A DNA stretch of 46,784 bases, taken from a virus. Below are positions 31,358 through 39,223 of this stretch, one piece after another. The notes under the pieces are model-generated. The model worked only from the letters and a program-made list of their open reading frames with translations, had not been told where the DNA came from and made no database searches. Positions within the stretch are counted from its first letter, which is position 1. Each line of letters starts with the position of its first letter. The stretch lies in IMG/VR virus record IMGVR_UViG_3300036845_000517, positions 1 through 46,784 of that record; one strand, given 5' to 3'. The position numbers and the translations under genes are program-made.

Positions 31358-32118
31358 TCGGCGGCTTGCCCACCCTCGACGGTCTGACCGCGCAGCACGC
31401 GCGGCTTCTTGTCCCGCGCGCCCGCCGGCCGTCCGCGCTTCTTCTCGGCCGGCGCCTTGATCGCCCCCGCCCGCGTCGTCGATCGCGGCGGCATCGGCAC
31501 CACCGTCCCGGCGGACGGAACCGGCGCATCGAAGTTGAGCCGGCCCACCACGCCGCGCTCCTTCGCCGTGGGCGGCTTCTCCTTGCTGTCCGTCTTGGCC
31601 GCCCGCGCGGGCTTGCTCCTGCTGGCGTCCGCCACCTTGGACTCCGGCCCGGCCTCGGCCTCGCGCATGCGGAATCCGTCCTGGCGATACCGTTCCCACG
31701 CCGCGTACATATCGCTGCCAGACGGATGCGGATTGCCGTCGGCCGACGCACCCTGTCGGCCCGACTTGTAGCCGGCGTCCTCGGCCGCGAACAGATGGTC
31801 GGCATAGCGCGCGCGCTCGCTGACACGCACGTCGAGAGTGTTTAGTTTTTCGAGCAGGATTTCGCCGCTGTCCGGGTAGCGCACCGCCTCGATGCGCACG
31901 CGGTCGATGAACCGCTGCCGACGCTCCTCCGGCGGCAGTTGCCCAAGCTGATGCGCCTCGATCAGCGCGTCGGTGGGCAGCCCGGATTTCTTGAGCCGCT
32001 TGATCAGGAGCCGGTGACGGCTGACCGCCTCATCCTTGTCCCGGATGCTGCGGGCGATCTCGTGCTGGGCCGAAATCAGGGCTTCGGGCGGCACGTTGTT
32101 CAGCGCGATGTCGGCCAC
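31354..32118 (-). CDS. Basic protein with RMF-like motif and AT-hook
   Basis: 254 residues. An N-terminal helical region (1-85) is followed by AGYKSGRQGASADGNPHPSG and AAWERYRQDGFR, the G...NPxxxG...AW..G pattern of ribosome-modulation-factor-like domains often found in phage proteins. The C-terminal 90 residues are basic and disordered and contain KKRGRPAGARDKKPR, an AT-hook-type GRP core. DNA or RNA binding is inferred. Divergent from the 32260 operon. Confidence 0.7.
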   Translation of the reverse strand: MADIALNNVPPEALISAQHEIARSIRDKDEAVSRHRLLIKRLKKSGLPTDALIEAHQLGQLPPEERRQRFIDRVRIEAVRYPDSGEILLEKLNTLDVRVSERARYADHLFAAEDAGYKSGRQGASADGNPHPSGSDMYAAWERYRQDGFRMREAEAGPESKVADASRSKPARAAKTDSKEKPPTAKERGVVGRLNFDAPVPSAGTVVPMPPRSTTRAGAIKAPAEKKRGRPAGARDKKPRVLRGQTVEGGQAAE

Positions 32119-32259
32119 CGGGGCGGCTCCCTAAAAAATGGAAGCCGTATCTAATCACGGGTTTCGCGCCGGGCAATGCGCGTATTTTAGCGGCTTGCCG
32201 AATATCGCCGCCGCGCGCAACAAATGTGATGCACACCACACGCATAAGGGACGATTCAC
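32119..32259. promoter_or_regulatory. Divergent promoter region
   Basis: Rightward: GCACACCACACGCATAAGGG (32231-32250) then GATTCAC and the ATG at 32260, the same leader type as at 35243. Leftward: GATACGGCTTCC and A-rich TTTTTTAGGGAG before the 32118 start. Contains TATTTTAG as a possible minus-10. Confidence 0.5.
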
Positions 32260-33522
32260 ATGGCAAAACGCAGCACATCGGCGCCCACCGCCGTCGTCGA
32301 TACGCCGGAGCCCGGCATCTGGAAAATGCGGCTGTCCAAGGACGGCTGGCCGGACGTGCCCGTGCGGATCGAGCATGCGCCCGGCATCGGCTGGCGTGCC
32401 ACCATCGACGGCGTGGCCGGCGAGATCGATCCCGATCCGCTGCGCGCCCCCGGCGTGCTGCGCATCTGGCACGGCCGCAAGACGCCGATCGGCGAGGCGG
32501 AATATCGCTTCCTGACCGAGACGCTGAAGGACTGGGCCGAGAAGTTCTATCCCGATCATCCGTTGCTCCATCCCGAGCAGCCGTACAGGGCGGGCGGTCT
32601 GCGGCCGATCCCGCTGTTCGCCGCGCCCAAGGCCGCAGCCCCTCCAGGCCCCGAGCCGCTGCCCGAGAACCGGCCCTCGGCGCCCAAGCCGCTCGATGCC
32701 AAACAGGTCGTGCAGTGGCTTAATTACGAATACGACCCGCTGACCAAAGCCATCCACGCCGATGTCGAACAATTATCCAAGGACGGGTTCGGCCCCGACG
32801 GCAAGCCCCTGGTGATCGACGACGAGGCGACGCTCGCCCGCGTCGGCGCCAACATCCAGATCGCCCGCGCCCATCTCAAACAGGCCGAGGATGCGCGCGT
32901 CCTGGCGAAGAAGCCGTACCTTGAGGGCGGCAAGACCGTCGATACGTGGTTCGGCCGCGCCAAGGACGCGCTGTTCGCCGCGATCAATCCCGTGCAGGCC
33001 GCGATGAACGATTGGGCCGCCCGCGAGGATGCCCGCAAGCGCCGCGAGGCCGCCCTTGAGGCAGCGCGGGCGCAGGAGGAGGCGGATCGGGCCGCGCGGG
33101 CAGCGGCGGCGGCCCTGGCCCGCGAGGAGGCCCAGAAAAAGGCCATGGATGAGGCCTACGGCGAGGGCGTCATCGCGCTGCCGCTGGCGCCGGCCACCAC
33201 CGCGCTGCTCGATGAGGCCACCGATGCCGCGCAGGCCGCCCAGGCCGCCGAGGCGCTGGCGGTGGGCAGCAGTGCCGACCTGACCCGGACCCACACCGCG
33301 TACGGCGGCGTCATGTCCGGCCAGGAGACTTTTGATTTCGAGGTCGTCGATATCGCCAAAATCCCGCTGTCCTACCTGATGGTCAACGAGACGCTCCTGC
33401 GCGCCGACATCCGCGCGTTCGCGCGCGGCAACACCGAACTCGCCCGGAAAATGGCCGAGGAGCATCGCAGCCTGATTCCCGGCGTAAAAATCACCCGCAC
33501 GGTAGGGATGCGCAACCGATGA
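32260..33522 (+). CDS. Coiled-coil phage protein, unknown
   Basis: 420 residues. N-terminal 100 residues are beta-like (WKMRLSKDGWPDVPVRI). Residues about 170-315 are a long helical, charged region (ARKRREAALEAARAQEEADRAARAAAAALAREEAQKKAMDEA), a clear coiled coil. The end (FEVVDIAKIPLSYLMVNE, LRADIRAF, SLIPGVKITRTVGMRNR) matches a recurrent C-terminal motif of phage proteins encoded near recombination genes. Possibly a scaffold or recombination accessory protein. Four-base overlap with the next gene. Confidence 0.72.
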   Translation: MAKRSTSAPTAVVDTPEPGIWKMRLSKDGWPDVPVRIEHAPGIGWRATIDGVAGEIDPDPLRAPGVLRIWHGRKTPIGEAEYRFLTETLKDWAEKFYPDHPLLHPEQPYRAGGLRPIPLFAAPKAAAPPGPEPLPENRPSAPKPLDAKQVVQWLNYEYDPLTKAIHADVEQLSKDGFGPDGKPLVIDDEATLARVGANIQIARAHLKQAEDARVLAKKPYLEGGKTVDTWFGRAKDALFAAINPVQAAMNDWAAREDARKRREAALEAARAQEEADRAARAAAAALAREEAQKKAMDEAYGEGVIALPLAPATTALLDEATDAAQAAQAAEALAVGSSADLTRTHTAYGGVMSGQETFDFEVVDIAKIPLSYLMVNETLLRADIRAFARGNTELARKMAEEHRSLIPGVKITRTVGMRNR

Positions 33523-33860
33523 TCAGCGCGGCCCAGGCGGCCGTCGTCAAAGGGCTGCTCGCCCGTGGCGACAAGCAAAGCGACATCGGCGCGTATTTCG
33601 GCGAGAACATCGGACGGGTGGCCGAGATCAATACCGGGCAGAGGCACGCGGAGGTCGTCGCCGCGCCGGCCGAGGCGCTGCCGCTGGCCATCGAGATCGT
33701 CCCCTATGGGTTCATCATGACCGAGGCCCGCAACGCCATCCGTATCGCGATGATCGGCCTGCAATCGGCGCTGGCGCGGATCGACGGTATCGAGCAGCGT
33801 CTACAGCAGGCGGCCGACGACGAGCGCGCCGCCAAGCACCGCAGGAAAGGCAAGCGATGA
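33519..33860 (+). CDS. Small helix-turn-helix protein
   Basis: 113 residues. ISAAQAAVVKGLLARGDKQSDIGAYFGENIGRVAEINTG (1-40) is a resolvase-type helix-turn-helix as found in many small phage proteins. The remainder is helical and ends in a basic tail (AAKHRRKGKR). DNA-binding regulator likely. Overlaps both neighbours by four bases. Confidence 0.75.
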   Translation: MISAAQAAVVKGLLARGDKQSDIGAYFGENIGRVAEINTGQRHAEVVAAPAEALPLAIEIVPYGFIMTEARNAIRIAMIGLQSALARIDGIEQRLQQAADDERAAKHRRKGKR

Positions 33861-34048
33861 GCACCGTCAATCTCGGCGATCTGCTCGCCAACTCCAATGA
33901 GATTCGCATCATGGCGAAGCTGCGATGGACCGAGGCAAAGATGCGTGGGGACGTCGACGGCGAGCGGCATTGGACGGAAGTATGGCTTCGCGCGTGCATC
34001 GCCATCGGCGGACTATCCCGCCTGCTCCCATCGAGAGGCAAACAATGA
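33857..34048 (+). CDS. Small phage protein, unknown
   Basis: 63 residues, helical (NEIRIMAKLRWTEAKMRGDVDGERHWTEVWLRACIAIGG), basic C-terminus. Four-base overlaps on both sides in the operon. No recognised family. Confidence 0.68.
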   Translation: MSTVNLGDLLANSNEIRIMAKLRWTEAKMRGDVDGERHWTEVWLRACIAIGGLSRLLPSRGKQ

Positions 34049-35199
34049 TCGACATCCCGTTCCACCCACTGTCCAACCTGTTCCCGATGATGGCTGGCCC
34101 GGAGTTTGATGCCTTTGTTGAGGACGTCCGCCGTCATGGTATCCAGACGCCCGTGACGCTGTATCAAGGGCATATCCTCGACGGAAAGGTCAGATATAGA
34201 GCCGCCGAACTAGCCGGTGTCAGGCTGCCCACGACGATCTACACGGGCAGCAATCCGGCGGCGTTTGTGATCTCGCAGAACTTCCACCGTCGGCACCTCA
34301 ACGAATCGCAACGGGCGATGATCGCCGCCCGCGTCGCCACGATGGGACGCGGGCGGCCGAGCGATAATCCGCACCACTGCGGAATTAGCGCGGGTCAGGC
34401 GGCTGTATCCCTGTACGTCGGCACGCGGTCGATCGAGAATGCCAGGGAGGTACTGAAAAACGGTGTGCCGGAAATCATCGCGCGCATCGACGCGGGGACG
34501 CTGCCGGTTTCGATAGCGGCTGGCGTCTCGCGGCTGCCGCCCGACATCCAGACGCGCATGTCTCAGGAACGCGAGGCCGTGCTCAAGGGCGCTGCCAAGG
34601 CGCATAGCCGGGCGACGCGCGAGGAGGATTTGGCCGACAGGATCGAGACCGAGACGGCGCGGCTTGGCGTGCAGCGATACGGCGTCATCTATATCGATCC
34701 GCCGTGGGAGTTCGAGGTCAGGAACGAGGCGACGGGCAGCGATCGGGCGGCATCCAATCACTATCCGACGATGCCCGACGACGAAATTATGGAGCTAGAA
34801 ATACCGTCCGCCGAGAATTGCATGATGTTCTGTTGGGTGACGATCCCGAAGCTGCCGTCGGGCATCCTGTTCTTGGGTCATCACGAGTTCGTCTATAAAT
34901 CCGCCTACTGCTGGCACAAGCCCGGACACGGCATGGGCAAGTGGTACATGGCCGACGCAATCGAGCTTCTCCTGATCGGCATGAAGGGATCGGTCCCGGC
35001 CCCCGCGCCGGGCGATCAGCCGCCCCAACTCAGGACGATCCCGCGCGGCCTGCACAGCGCCAAGCCGGAGGTATTCGCCCAGGCGATCGAGACGATGTTC
35101 CCCAACGTGCCGAAGCTTGAGATGTTTCATCGCGGCAACGGGAGAGCCGGGTGGGACACCTGGGGAGCCGAGGCCGAGACGCCCGTGAGCAACCGCTAA
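34045..35199 (+). CDS. ParB-like / MT-A70 adenine methyltransferase fusion
   Basis: 384 residues. The N-terminal ParB-like domain (1-100) has GIQTPVTLYQGHILDGKVRYRAA and NFHRRHLNESQRAMIAAR. A helical bridge follows (about 100-200). Residues 205-384 form an MT-A70-type methyltransferase: YGVIYIDPPWEFEV (DPPW near 217), MMFCWVTIPKLPSGILFL, WHKPGHGMG, and the C-terminal FPNVPKLEMFHRGNGRAGWDTWG. Such enzymes methylate adenine N6. It would mark phage DNA; ParB-like fusions may provide DNA contact. It is the last gene of the 32260 operon. It carries a different methyltransferase class from the two others in the window. Confidence 0.92.
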   Translation: MIDIPFHPLSNLFPMMAGPEFDAFVEDVRRHGIQTPVTLYQGHILDGKVRYRAAELAGVRLPTTIYTGSNPAAFVISQNFHRRHLNESQRAMIAARVATMGRGRPSDNPHHCGISAGQAAVSLYVGTRSIENAREVLKNGVPEIIARIDAGTLPVSIAAGVSRLPPDIQTRMSQEREAVLKGAAKAHSRATREEDLADRIETETARLGVQRYGVIYIDPPWEFEVRNEATGSDRAASNHYPTMPDDEIMELEIPSAENCMMFCWVTIPKLPSGILFLGHHEFVYKSAYCWHKPGHGMGKWYMADAIELLLIGMKGSVPAPAPGDQPPQLRTIPRGLHSAKPEVFAQAIETMFPNVPKLEMFHRGNGRAGWDTWGAEAETPVSNR

Positions 35200-35226
35200 A
35201 ATAGCGCGCGCGCAGCGTATCAATCG

Positions 35227-35262
35227 GCGCTATAATTGACGGGCACACCACACGCACAAGGG
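35227..35262 (+). promoter_or_regulatory. Promoter and leader of the RecT operon
   Basis: GCGCTATAAT (35227-35236), six bases, GCACACCACACGCACAAGGG (35243-35262), then GTG at 35270. Same spacing as at 25621-25637. No good minus-35 is visible, so an activator or extended minus-10 use is possible. Confidence 0.62.
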
Positions 35263-35269
35263 AATCACC

Positions 35270-37225
35270 GTGAGCGACAAACCGAAGACCCCGCCGCCGT
35301 CGGCGCCCGCGCTGCCGTCCGAGAATTTCCGTCCGATCTCGCAATGCCGCACGTTGGAGCAGCTATTCTCGTCCTCCGACTTCCGCGAGCGCATCGTCGC
35401 GTCCGTCCCCAGGCACATGACCGCCGATCGGATGTTGTCCGTGGCACTGCGCGCCCATAGCCGCGATCCGCTACTGTCGCAGGCGACGCCGCAGAGTTTT
35501 GCCGGCGCCTGCCTGACGGCCACCAACATCGGCCTAGAGCCGAACAGCGCGCTCAACGAGGCCTACCTGATCCCGTTCAAGCGGACGATCCGCGAGCGCG
35601 GCAAGGAGGACCGCGTCATCGTCGAGATTCAGGTCATTTTCGGATATTCCGGGCTGCTCAAATTGGTCGACAATACCGGCCGCGTGCTGACCCATTCGGC
35701 CAACGTCGTCTACTCCGACAGCGATATTTTTGACTGGGAAGAGGGCACGAATACCTTCCTCCGGTTCAAGCGTGGCGGCCGGCGGCCGCGCACCGATCAG
35801 GACAAGGCGACCTACGCCTATTTCCACGCAACGATCGTGGGCGGCGGACAGAGCATCGAGGTTTGGCCGTACGGCGAGGTTATGAAAATCCGCAACGGCA
35901 GCCAAGCTTTCAGGCGGGCTGTCGCCGCCCGCGACGAGGCAGCGGCCGCCGGCCGACGCGAGCCGCTTGCCTACAGGGCCGCTCCCTGGGTGGCGTTCGA
36001 GGAGCCGATGGCCAGAAAAACCATGATCCGCGCCGGGACAAAGTATCTGCCGAAATCCGCCGAACTCGCCACCGCAATCCACCTCGATGAACTGACGGAC
36101 AAACGCAGCATCGATTATTCGCGCGTCATCGACATGGCGGGCAACCCGGACGAGCCGAATTATTCGCAGTCGGCCATCATCCTGGGCGATCAGTCCGAGG
36201 ACGAGGAATGGGCACCGCGCGAGGACGACAGGCAGCCCCAGCAGGCCGATGCGCCGCGCGGGGACGCGCCACAAGGCGATCAGCGCACGCCCGCGACAGG
36301 CCGCGCCGGGCATGTCGATACCCGCCCCACCGTCGTGCCGATCCGCACGGCGCAGCCGGCCGAGCCCAGGACGGCGACGCCGCCCGCGTCCCCAAGCTCG
36401 CCCAGCTTTGAGCATTATTTGATCGACGATACCGGCGACTACGATGCCGACGCCGCGCCCTACGTCGATCCCGTCGTGTTCGCCAACGCCTTCGTCGAGA
36501 TGTTTCGCCGCGCCGCCGATCGCACGACGCTGTGCGAGAACAACGAACAGGCTCTGGAAGAGGCGCGTGGGTTTCCCATCGCCGATCAGATCCTGTCCGT
36601 CATCGACGCGGCGACCGAAGTGCCGTTGACACACGCCCCGATTCCCGTGCTGCACAAGCGTGACGGCCGGCCCGACTGGGTCGGCTTCACGGCCACGTTC
36701 CGCAGCGCGGTCAGCGGCAGCAGGGGCGAGCTATCGGACTGGCTCGATATGCAGCGCCCGGCGCTGGAGCAGGCCCCGCCCGCCCAGCGCCTGCTACTGA
36801 TCAAAGCCGTCCGGGAGCGGGCGGCGCAGCTACGCCAGCCGATACCGGGATGGATCACCGAACTCGCGACGGCGAGGCCGCCGCCCCAGGCCGTCCGGGG
36901 CCCGGCCGCGCCCGCGCAGGATGCCCCCCAGGCCAGCCCACAGGACGCGCCACAAGGCGCGGCCGCCCAGCCCGCAGCAGATGCCCCGCCCGCCAAGGGC
37001 GCCCCCCTGACGGACGCCCAGACCGTCGCCGCGATCATCCGCAATCTCGACATGCTGAGCACGCTGGCCGAGTTCGCCGAGTACGCGACGAGCACGGCGG
37101 TCAAGACGCAGATGCTCCGGCTCAAGCGCGAGGCCCCGGCCGAATTCGAGCGCGCCGACAATGCCTTCGCCCATCGCCGGACCCAGATCGCGGGACCGCC
37201 GCCGCGTGACGGGGAGCAAGGCTGA
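35270..37225 (+). CDS. recT: RecT-family single-strand annealing protein with long C-terminal extension
   Basis: 651 residues, about twice the usual 270-330. The RecT core (about 25-275) has RMLSVALRAHSRDPLLSQATPQSFAGACLTATNIGLEPNSALNEAYLIPF, VIFGYSGLLKLVDNTG, VEVWPYGEVMKIR-like and APWVAFEEPMARKTMIRAGTKYLPKS. After Gln/Asp/Pro-rich linkers lies an extra domain (about 385-545: DPVVFANAFVEMFRRAADRTTL, WVGFTATFRSAVSGSRGEL), then another Pro/Ala/Gln linker and a final helical segment with DAQTVAAIIRNLDMLSTLAEF. RecT anneals complementary single strands in phage recombination and replication. The GTG start follows the shared leader. A DnaQ-like gene overlaps the stop. Confidence 0.88.
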   Translation: MSDKPKTPPPSAPALPSENFRPISQCRTLEQLFSSSDFRERIVASVPRHMTADRMLSVALRAHSRDPLLSQATPQSFAGACLTATNIGLEPNSALNEAYLIPFKRTIRERGKEDRVIVEIQVIFGYSGLLKLVDNTGRVLTHSANVVYSDSDIFDWEEGTNTFLRFKRGGRRPRTDQDKATYAYFHATIVGGGQSIEVWPYGEVMKIRNGSQAFRRAVAARDEAAAAGRREPLAYRAAPWVAFEEPMARKTMIRAGTKYLPKSAELATAIHLDELTDKRSIDYSRVIDMAGNPDEPNYSQSAIILGDQSEDEEWAPREDDRQPQQADAPRGDAPQGDQRTPATGRAGHVDTRPTVVPIRTAQPAEPRTATPPASPSSPSFEHYLIDDTGDYDADAAPYVDPVVFANAFVEMFRRAADRTTLCENNEQALEEARGFPIADQILSVIDAATEVPLTHAPIPVLHKRDGRPDWVGFTATFRSAVSGSRGELSDWLDMQRPALEQAPPAQRLLLIKAVRERAAQLRQPIPGWITELATARPPPQAVRGPAAPAQDAPQASPQDAPQGAAAQPAADAPPAKGAPLTDAQTVAAIIRNLDMLSTLAEFAEYATSTAVKTQMLRLKREAPAEFERADNAFAHRRTQIAGPPPRDGEQG

Positions 37226-37827
37226 TGCGGACCCTGTACGTCGATACGGCCACCAATCGCCCCTGGGATTGGGGCAAGGGCGCCCAGCCGGGCGATCAGC
37301 CGCATCTGCTCCGCCTCGCCGCCTGCTTCGATGACGGGGCGCCCGAGATGGCCGATCGCGGCATGATGTTCTGCACGCTCGTGACGCTGCCGGCGGGCGA
37401 GCGGATCACCGCCGCTGCGGCGATGCAGCACGGCATCATCGAGACCGAGTACGGCGAGCACGTCCCGATCAGCGCGGCCGACGCCATGGCCCGGTTCATC
37501 GGCCTATGCGTGCGCGCCGACGTTCTCGTGGCCCATAGCGCCGCCTATCATCGCCGGGTGCTGCAGCGCACCGCCGAACGCTGCGGGCTGCCGTTCTCGA
37601 TGCCGGATACCTATTGCACGATGACCAACGCCACCAGCGTCGTGCAGGCCGGGAACCTGCAGGGCAACGGGCGCTGGAAATGGCCGACGATCGGCGAGGC
37701 GTATCAGCATTTCGCGGGCGATCCGCTCGTGCGCCCGGTCGATCCCGTGCGCGCCGGGCTGCAACAGTTACACGCCGTCAGGACGATCTATCTCGGCCTG
37801 CACGCCGCGCCCGTTCCTTCCGTATAG
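37225..37827 (+). CDS. DnaQ/DEDD exonuclease-like protein, probably inactive
   Basis: 200 residues. The layout resembles phage exonucleases that follow recT: YVDTATNRP (normally DxE), VLVAHSAAYHRRVL (normally AHNAxFD), TYCTMTNATSVVQ, GRWKWPTIGEAYQHFAG (a good match to KWPSLxEAH), then PVDPVRAGLQQLHAVRTIY (normally HDAxxDVxA). Of the four acidic catalytic residues and the His, only the first Asp looks kept. It would thus be a non-catalytic partner, perhaps of RecT. It overlaps the recT stop by one base. Confidence 0.75.
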   Translation: MRTLYVDTATNRPWDWGKGAQPGDQPHLLRLAACFDDGAPEMADRGMMFCTLVTLPAGERITAAAAMQHGIIETEYGEHVPISAADAMARFIGLCVRADVLVAHSAAYHRRVLQRTAERCGLPFSMPDTYCTMTNATSVVQAGNLQGNGRWKWPTIGEAYQHFAGDPLVRPVDPVRAGLQQLHAVRTIYLGLHAAPVPSV

Positions 37828-37891
37828 GAGACATTCGCGTTCCGGGAACAACGACCCCGCATAGCTAAAATTGCCCGCTGCGCCGCGATCC

Positions 37892-37955
37892 GCGCTATAC
37901 CGTCTGTGTTGATCAGCGCCACTCCCGGCGCGCACACGAGGAGCAATCCCGAATG
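37892..37955 (+). promoter_or_regulatory. Promoter and shared leader (copy 7)
   Basis: TTGCCC (37871-37876), 19 bases, TATACC within GCGCTATACC (37892-37901), then CGAGGAG-CA-ATCCCG (37937-37951) and an ATG one base later than in other copies. This site carries both recurring elements. Confidence 0.55.
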
Positions 37956-38171
37956 TCTACCTATCACGTCATTACACGGGGCAACGGCCCTACCAACTTC
38001 GTCCATTACTATCTGCGCGGCACGATCTGGACGAGCGAGATCGAGCGCGCCAACACGTATGCGACGATCGAGGCGGCCCAGGCGGCAATCGCGAAGTCCA
38101 AGCAATTCAATCCGCGTGCGGCCAAGTCAGCGCGGATCGTCGAGATCGCGAATGAGGGGATGGGCGCATGA
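37953..38171 (+). CDS. Small phage protein, unknown
   Basis: 72 residues: YHVITRGNGPTNFVHYYLRGTIWTSE, then a helix EAAQAAIAKSKQF and ARIVEIANEG. Reads as a small alpha/beta fold. First gene of the coupled chain to 41008; four-base overlap with the next. Confidence 0.7.
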   Translation: MSTYHVITRGNGPTNFVHYYLRGTIWTSEIERANTYATIEAAQAAIAKSKQFNPRAAKSARIVEIANEGMGA

Positions 38172-38437
38172 CACCTTACGAACAATTCGTTGCTCGCCAC
38201 GGCGGCGGACCCGCTTTCCGCGAGCCGGGCGTTTCCCGCCCCTCCTACGAAACCACCGCCTGCTTCTCGACGTGCGCCGAGGGCATCCGCCTCCAGCGTG
38301 TCCGCGACGAGGCGTTCCGCGCCTATCATCGCGCCATCGCCTGCGAGCGCGCCGAGCTTCTGGCCCGCTACGAGATCGCGGTCATTCATTACGATGCCGC
38401 CCGCCGCGCGTGGCTCCGCTGGGGGGCTCGCGCATGA
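38168..38437 (+). CDS. Small helical phage protein, unknown
   Basis: 89 residues, Arg/Ala/Glu-rich helices (RDEAFRAYHRAIACERAELLARYEIAVIHYDAARRAWLRW). Two cysteines in CFSTCAEG. Four-base overlaps with both neighbours. No family recognised. Confidence 0.68.
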   Translation: MTPYEQFVARHGGGPAFREPGVSRPSYETTACFSTCAEGIRLQRVRDEAFRAYHRAIACERAELLARYEIAVIHYDAARRAWLRWGARA

Positions 38438-38628
38438 CCCGCCCCGAGGCTCTGGCCGCAATGGAGACTTCGACGCGAGTCGAGGCGGGCACGCCCGGCA
38501 AGGACGATTACGATATCGGTATCGTGCATTCCGTTGGGGATGGTTGGGCACTTGTCGGATGGGAGAGCGGGCAAAGAGAGCGTTGTCTGCTCCGCGATCT
38601 GCGTCCTTACCAAGGGAAGGGCGCATGA
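38434..38628 (+). CDS. Small phage protein, unknown
   Basis: 64 residues. The C-terminal half, DYDIGIVHSVGDGWALVGWESGQRERCLLRDLRPY, has the strand-turn pattern of a small barrel (SH3/KOW-like). Coupled by four-base overlaps. Confidence 0.62.
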   Translation: MTRPEALAAMETSTRVEAGTPGKDDYDIGIVHSVGDGWALVGWESGQRERCLLRDLRPYQGKGA

Positions 38629-39185
38629 CGGATCGCGCCTGCGGCGGCTGCTCGCTGTGCTGCAAGCTGCTGCCGGTGGCCAGCCTGGGCAAGCCGGACA
38701 ATACGCGCTGTCGGTATCAGCGCCATTCCGTCGGCTGCACTGTCCACGCCCACCTCGCCACGGTGGCGCCGGATTGTCTCGTGTGGAACTGCCGATGGCT
38801 GGGCGACCCCGCGACCGCCGGTCTTTCCCGCCCGGATCGCTCTCACCTTGTGATCGACATCATGCCGGATTTCATCACAGTCCGTCCCGATGACGGTTCG
38901 CCGCCGACCGACGTGCCGGTGATCCAAGTCTGGTGCGATCCGGCATTCCCTGACGCGCATCGCGAGCCCGGATTCCGCGCCTATCTCGACCGCGAGGCGC
39001 GGGTCAACGGGATGGCCGCGATCATCCGGTTTTCCGCGCGCGAGGCCCTTGTCTTGGTGGCGCCCTCGCTGGCGAGCGACGGGCAATGGCACGAGATGAC
39101 ATCCGGGCTGGTCGTCGTGCCGAACTCAATCGAGCGGATGGAAAAATCATGGGGAGCCGGCATGACGATCAACCTCGCGCCATGA
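38625..39185 (+). CDS. YkgJ-like cysteine-cluster protein
   Basis: 186 residues. CGGCSLCCKLLPV near residue 6, RCRYQRHSVGC, and WNCRWL supply the Cys set of the YkgJ-type cluster family, thought to bind iron or zinc. The remainder is alpha/beta with VIQVWCDPAFPDAHREPGFRAYLD. A Cys-rich insertion of the same general type sits inside the 1092-residue protein at 6764. Phages often carry such a gene; substrate unknown. Confidence 0.8.
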   Translation: MTDRACGGCSLCCKLLPVASLGKPDNTRCRYQRHSVGCTVHAHLATVAPDCLVWNCRWLGDPATAGLSRPDRSHLVIDIMPDFITVRPDDGSPPTDVPVIQVWCDPAFPDAHREPGFRAYLDREARVNGMAAIIRFSAREALVLVAPSLASDGQWHEMTSGLVVVPNSIERMEKSWGAGMTINLAP

Positions 39186-39223
39186 CGCCGCAGCCGCGTC
39201 CGCGCGAGAGGGAGCCGGGCTGA
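39182..39223 (+). CDS. 13-residue coupled frame
   Basis: ATG overlaps the preceding stop (ATGA) and its own TGA overlaps the next ATG. MTPQPRPREREPG is unlikely to fold; it may only carry ribosomes between genes. Confidence 0.3.
   Translation: MTPQPRPREREPG

Noticed and set aside
32155-33465. Minus-strand frames opposite the coiled-coil gene
   Set aside because: They mirror a gene with a leader, stop/start overlaps and coiled-coil periodicity; their products are GC-driven low-complexity sequence.
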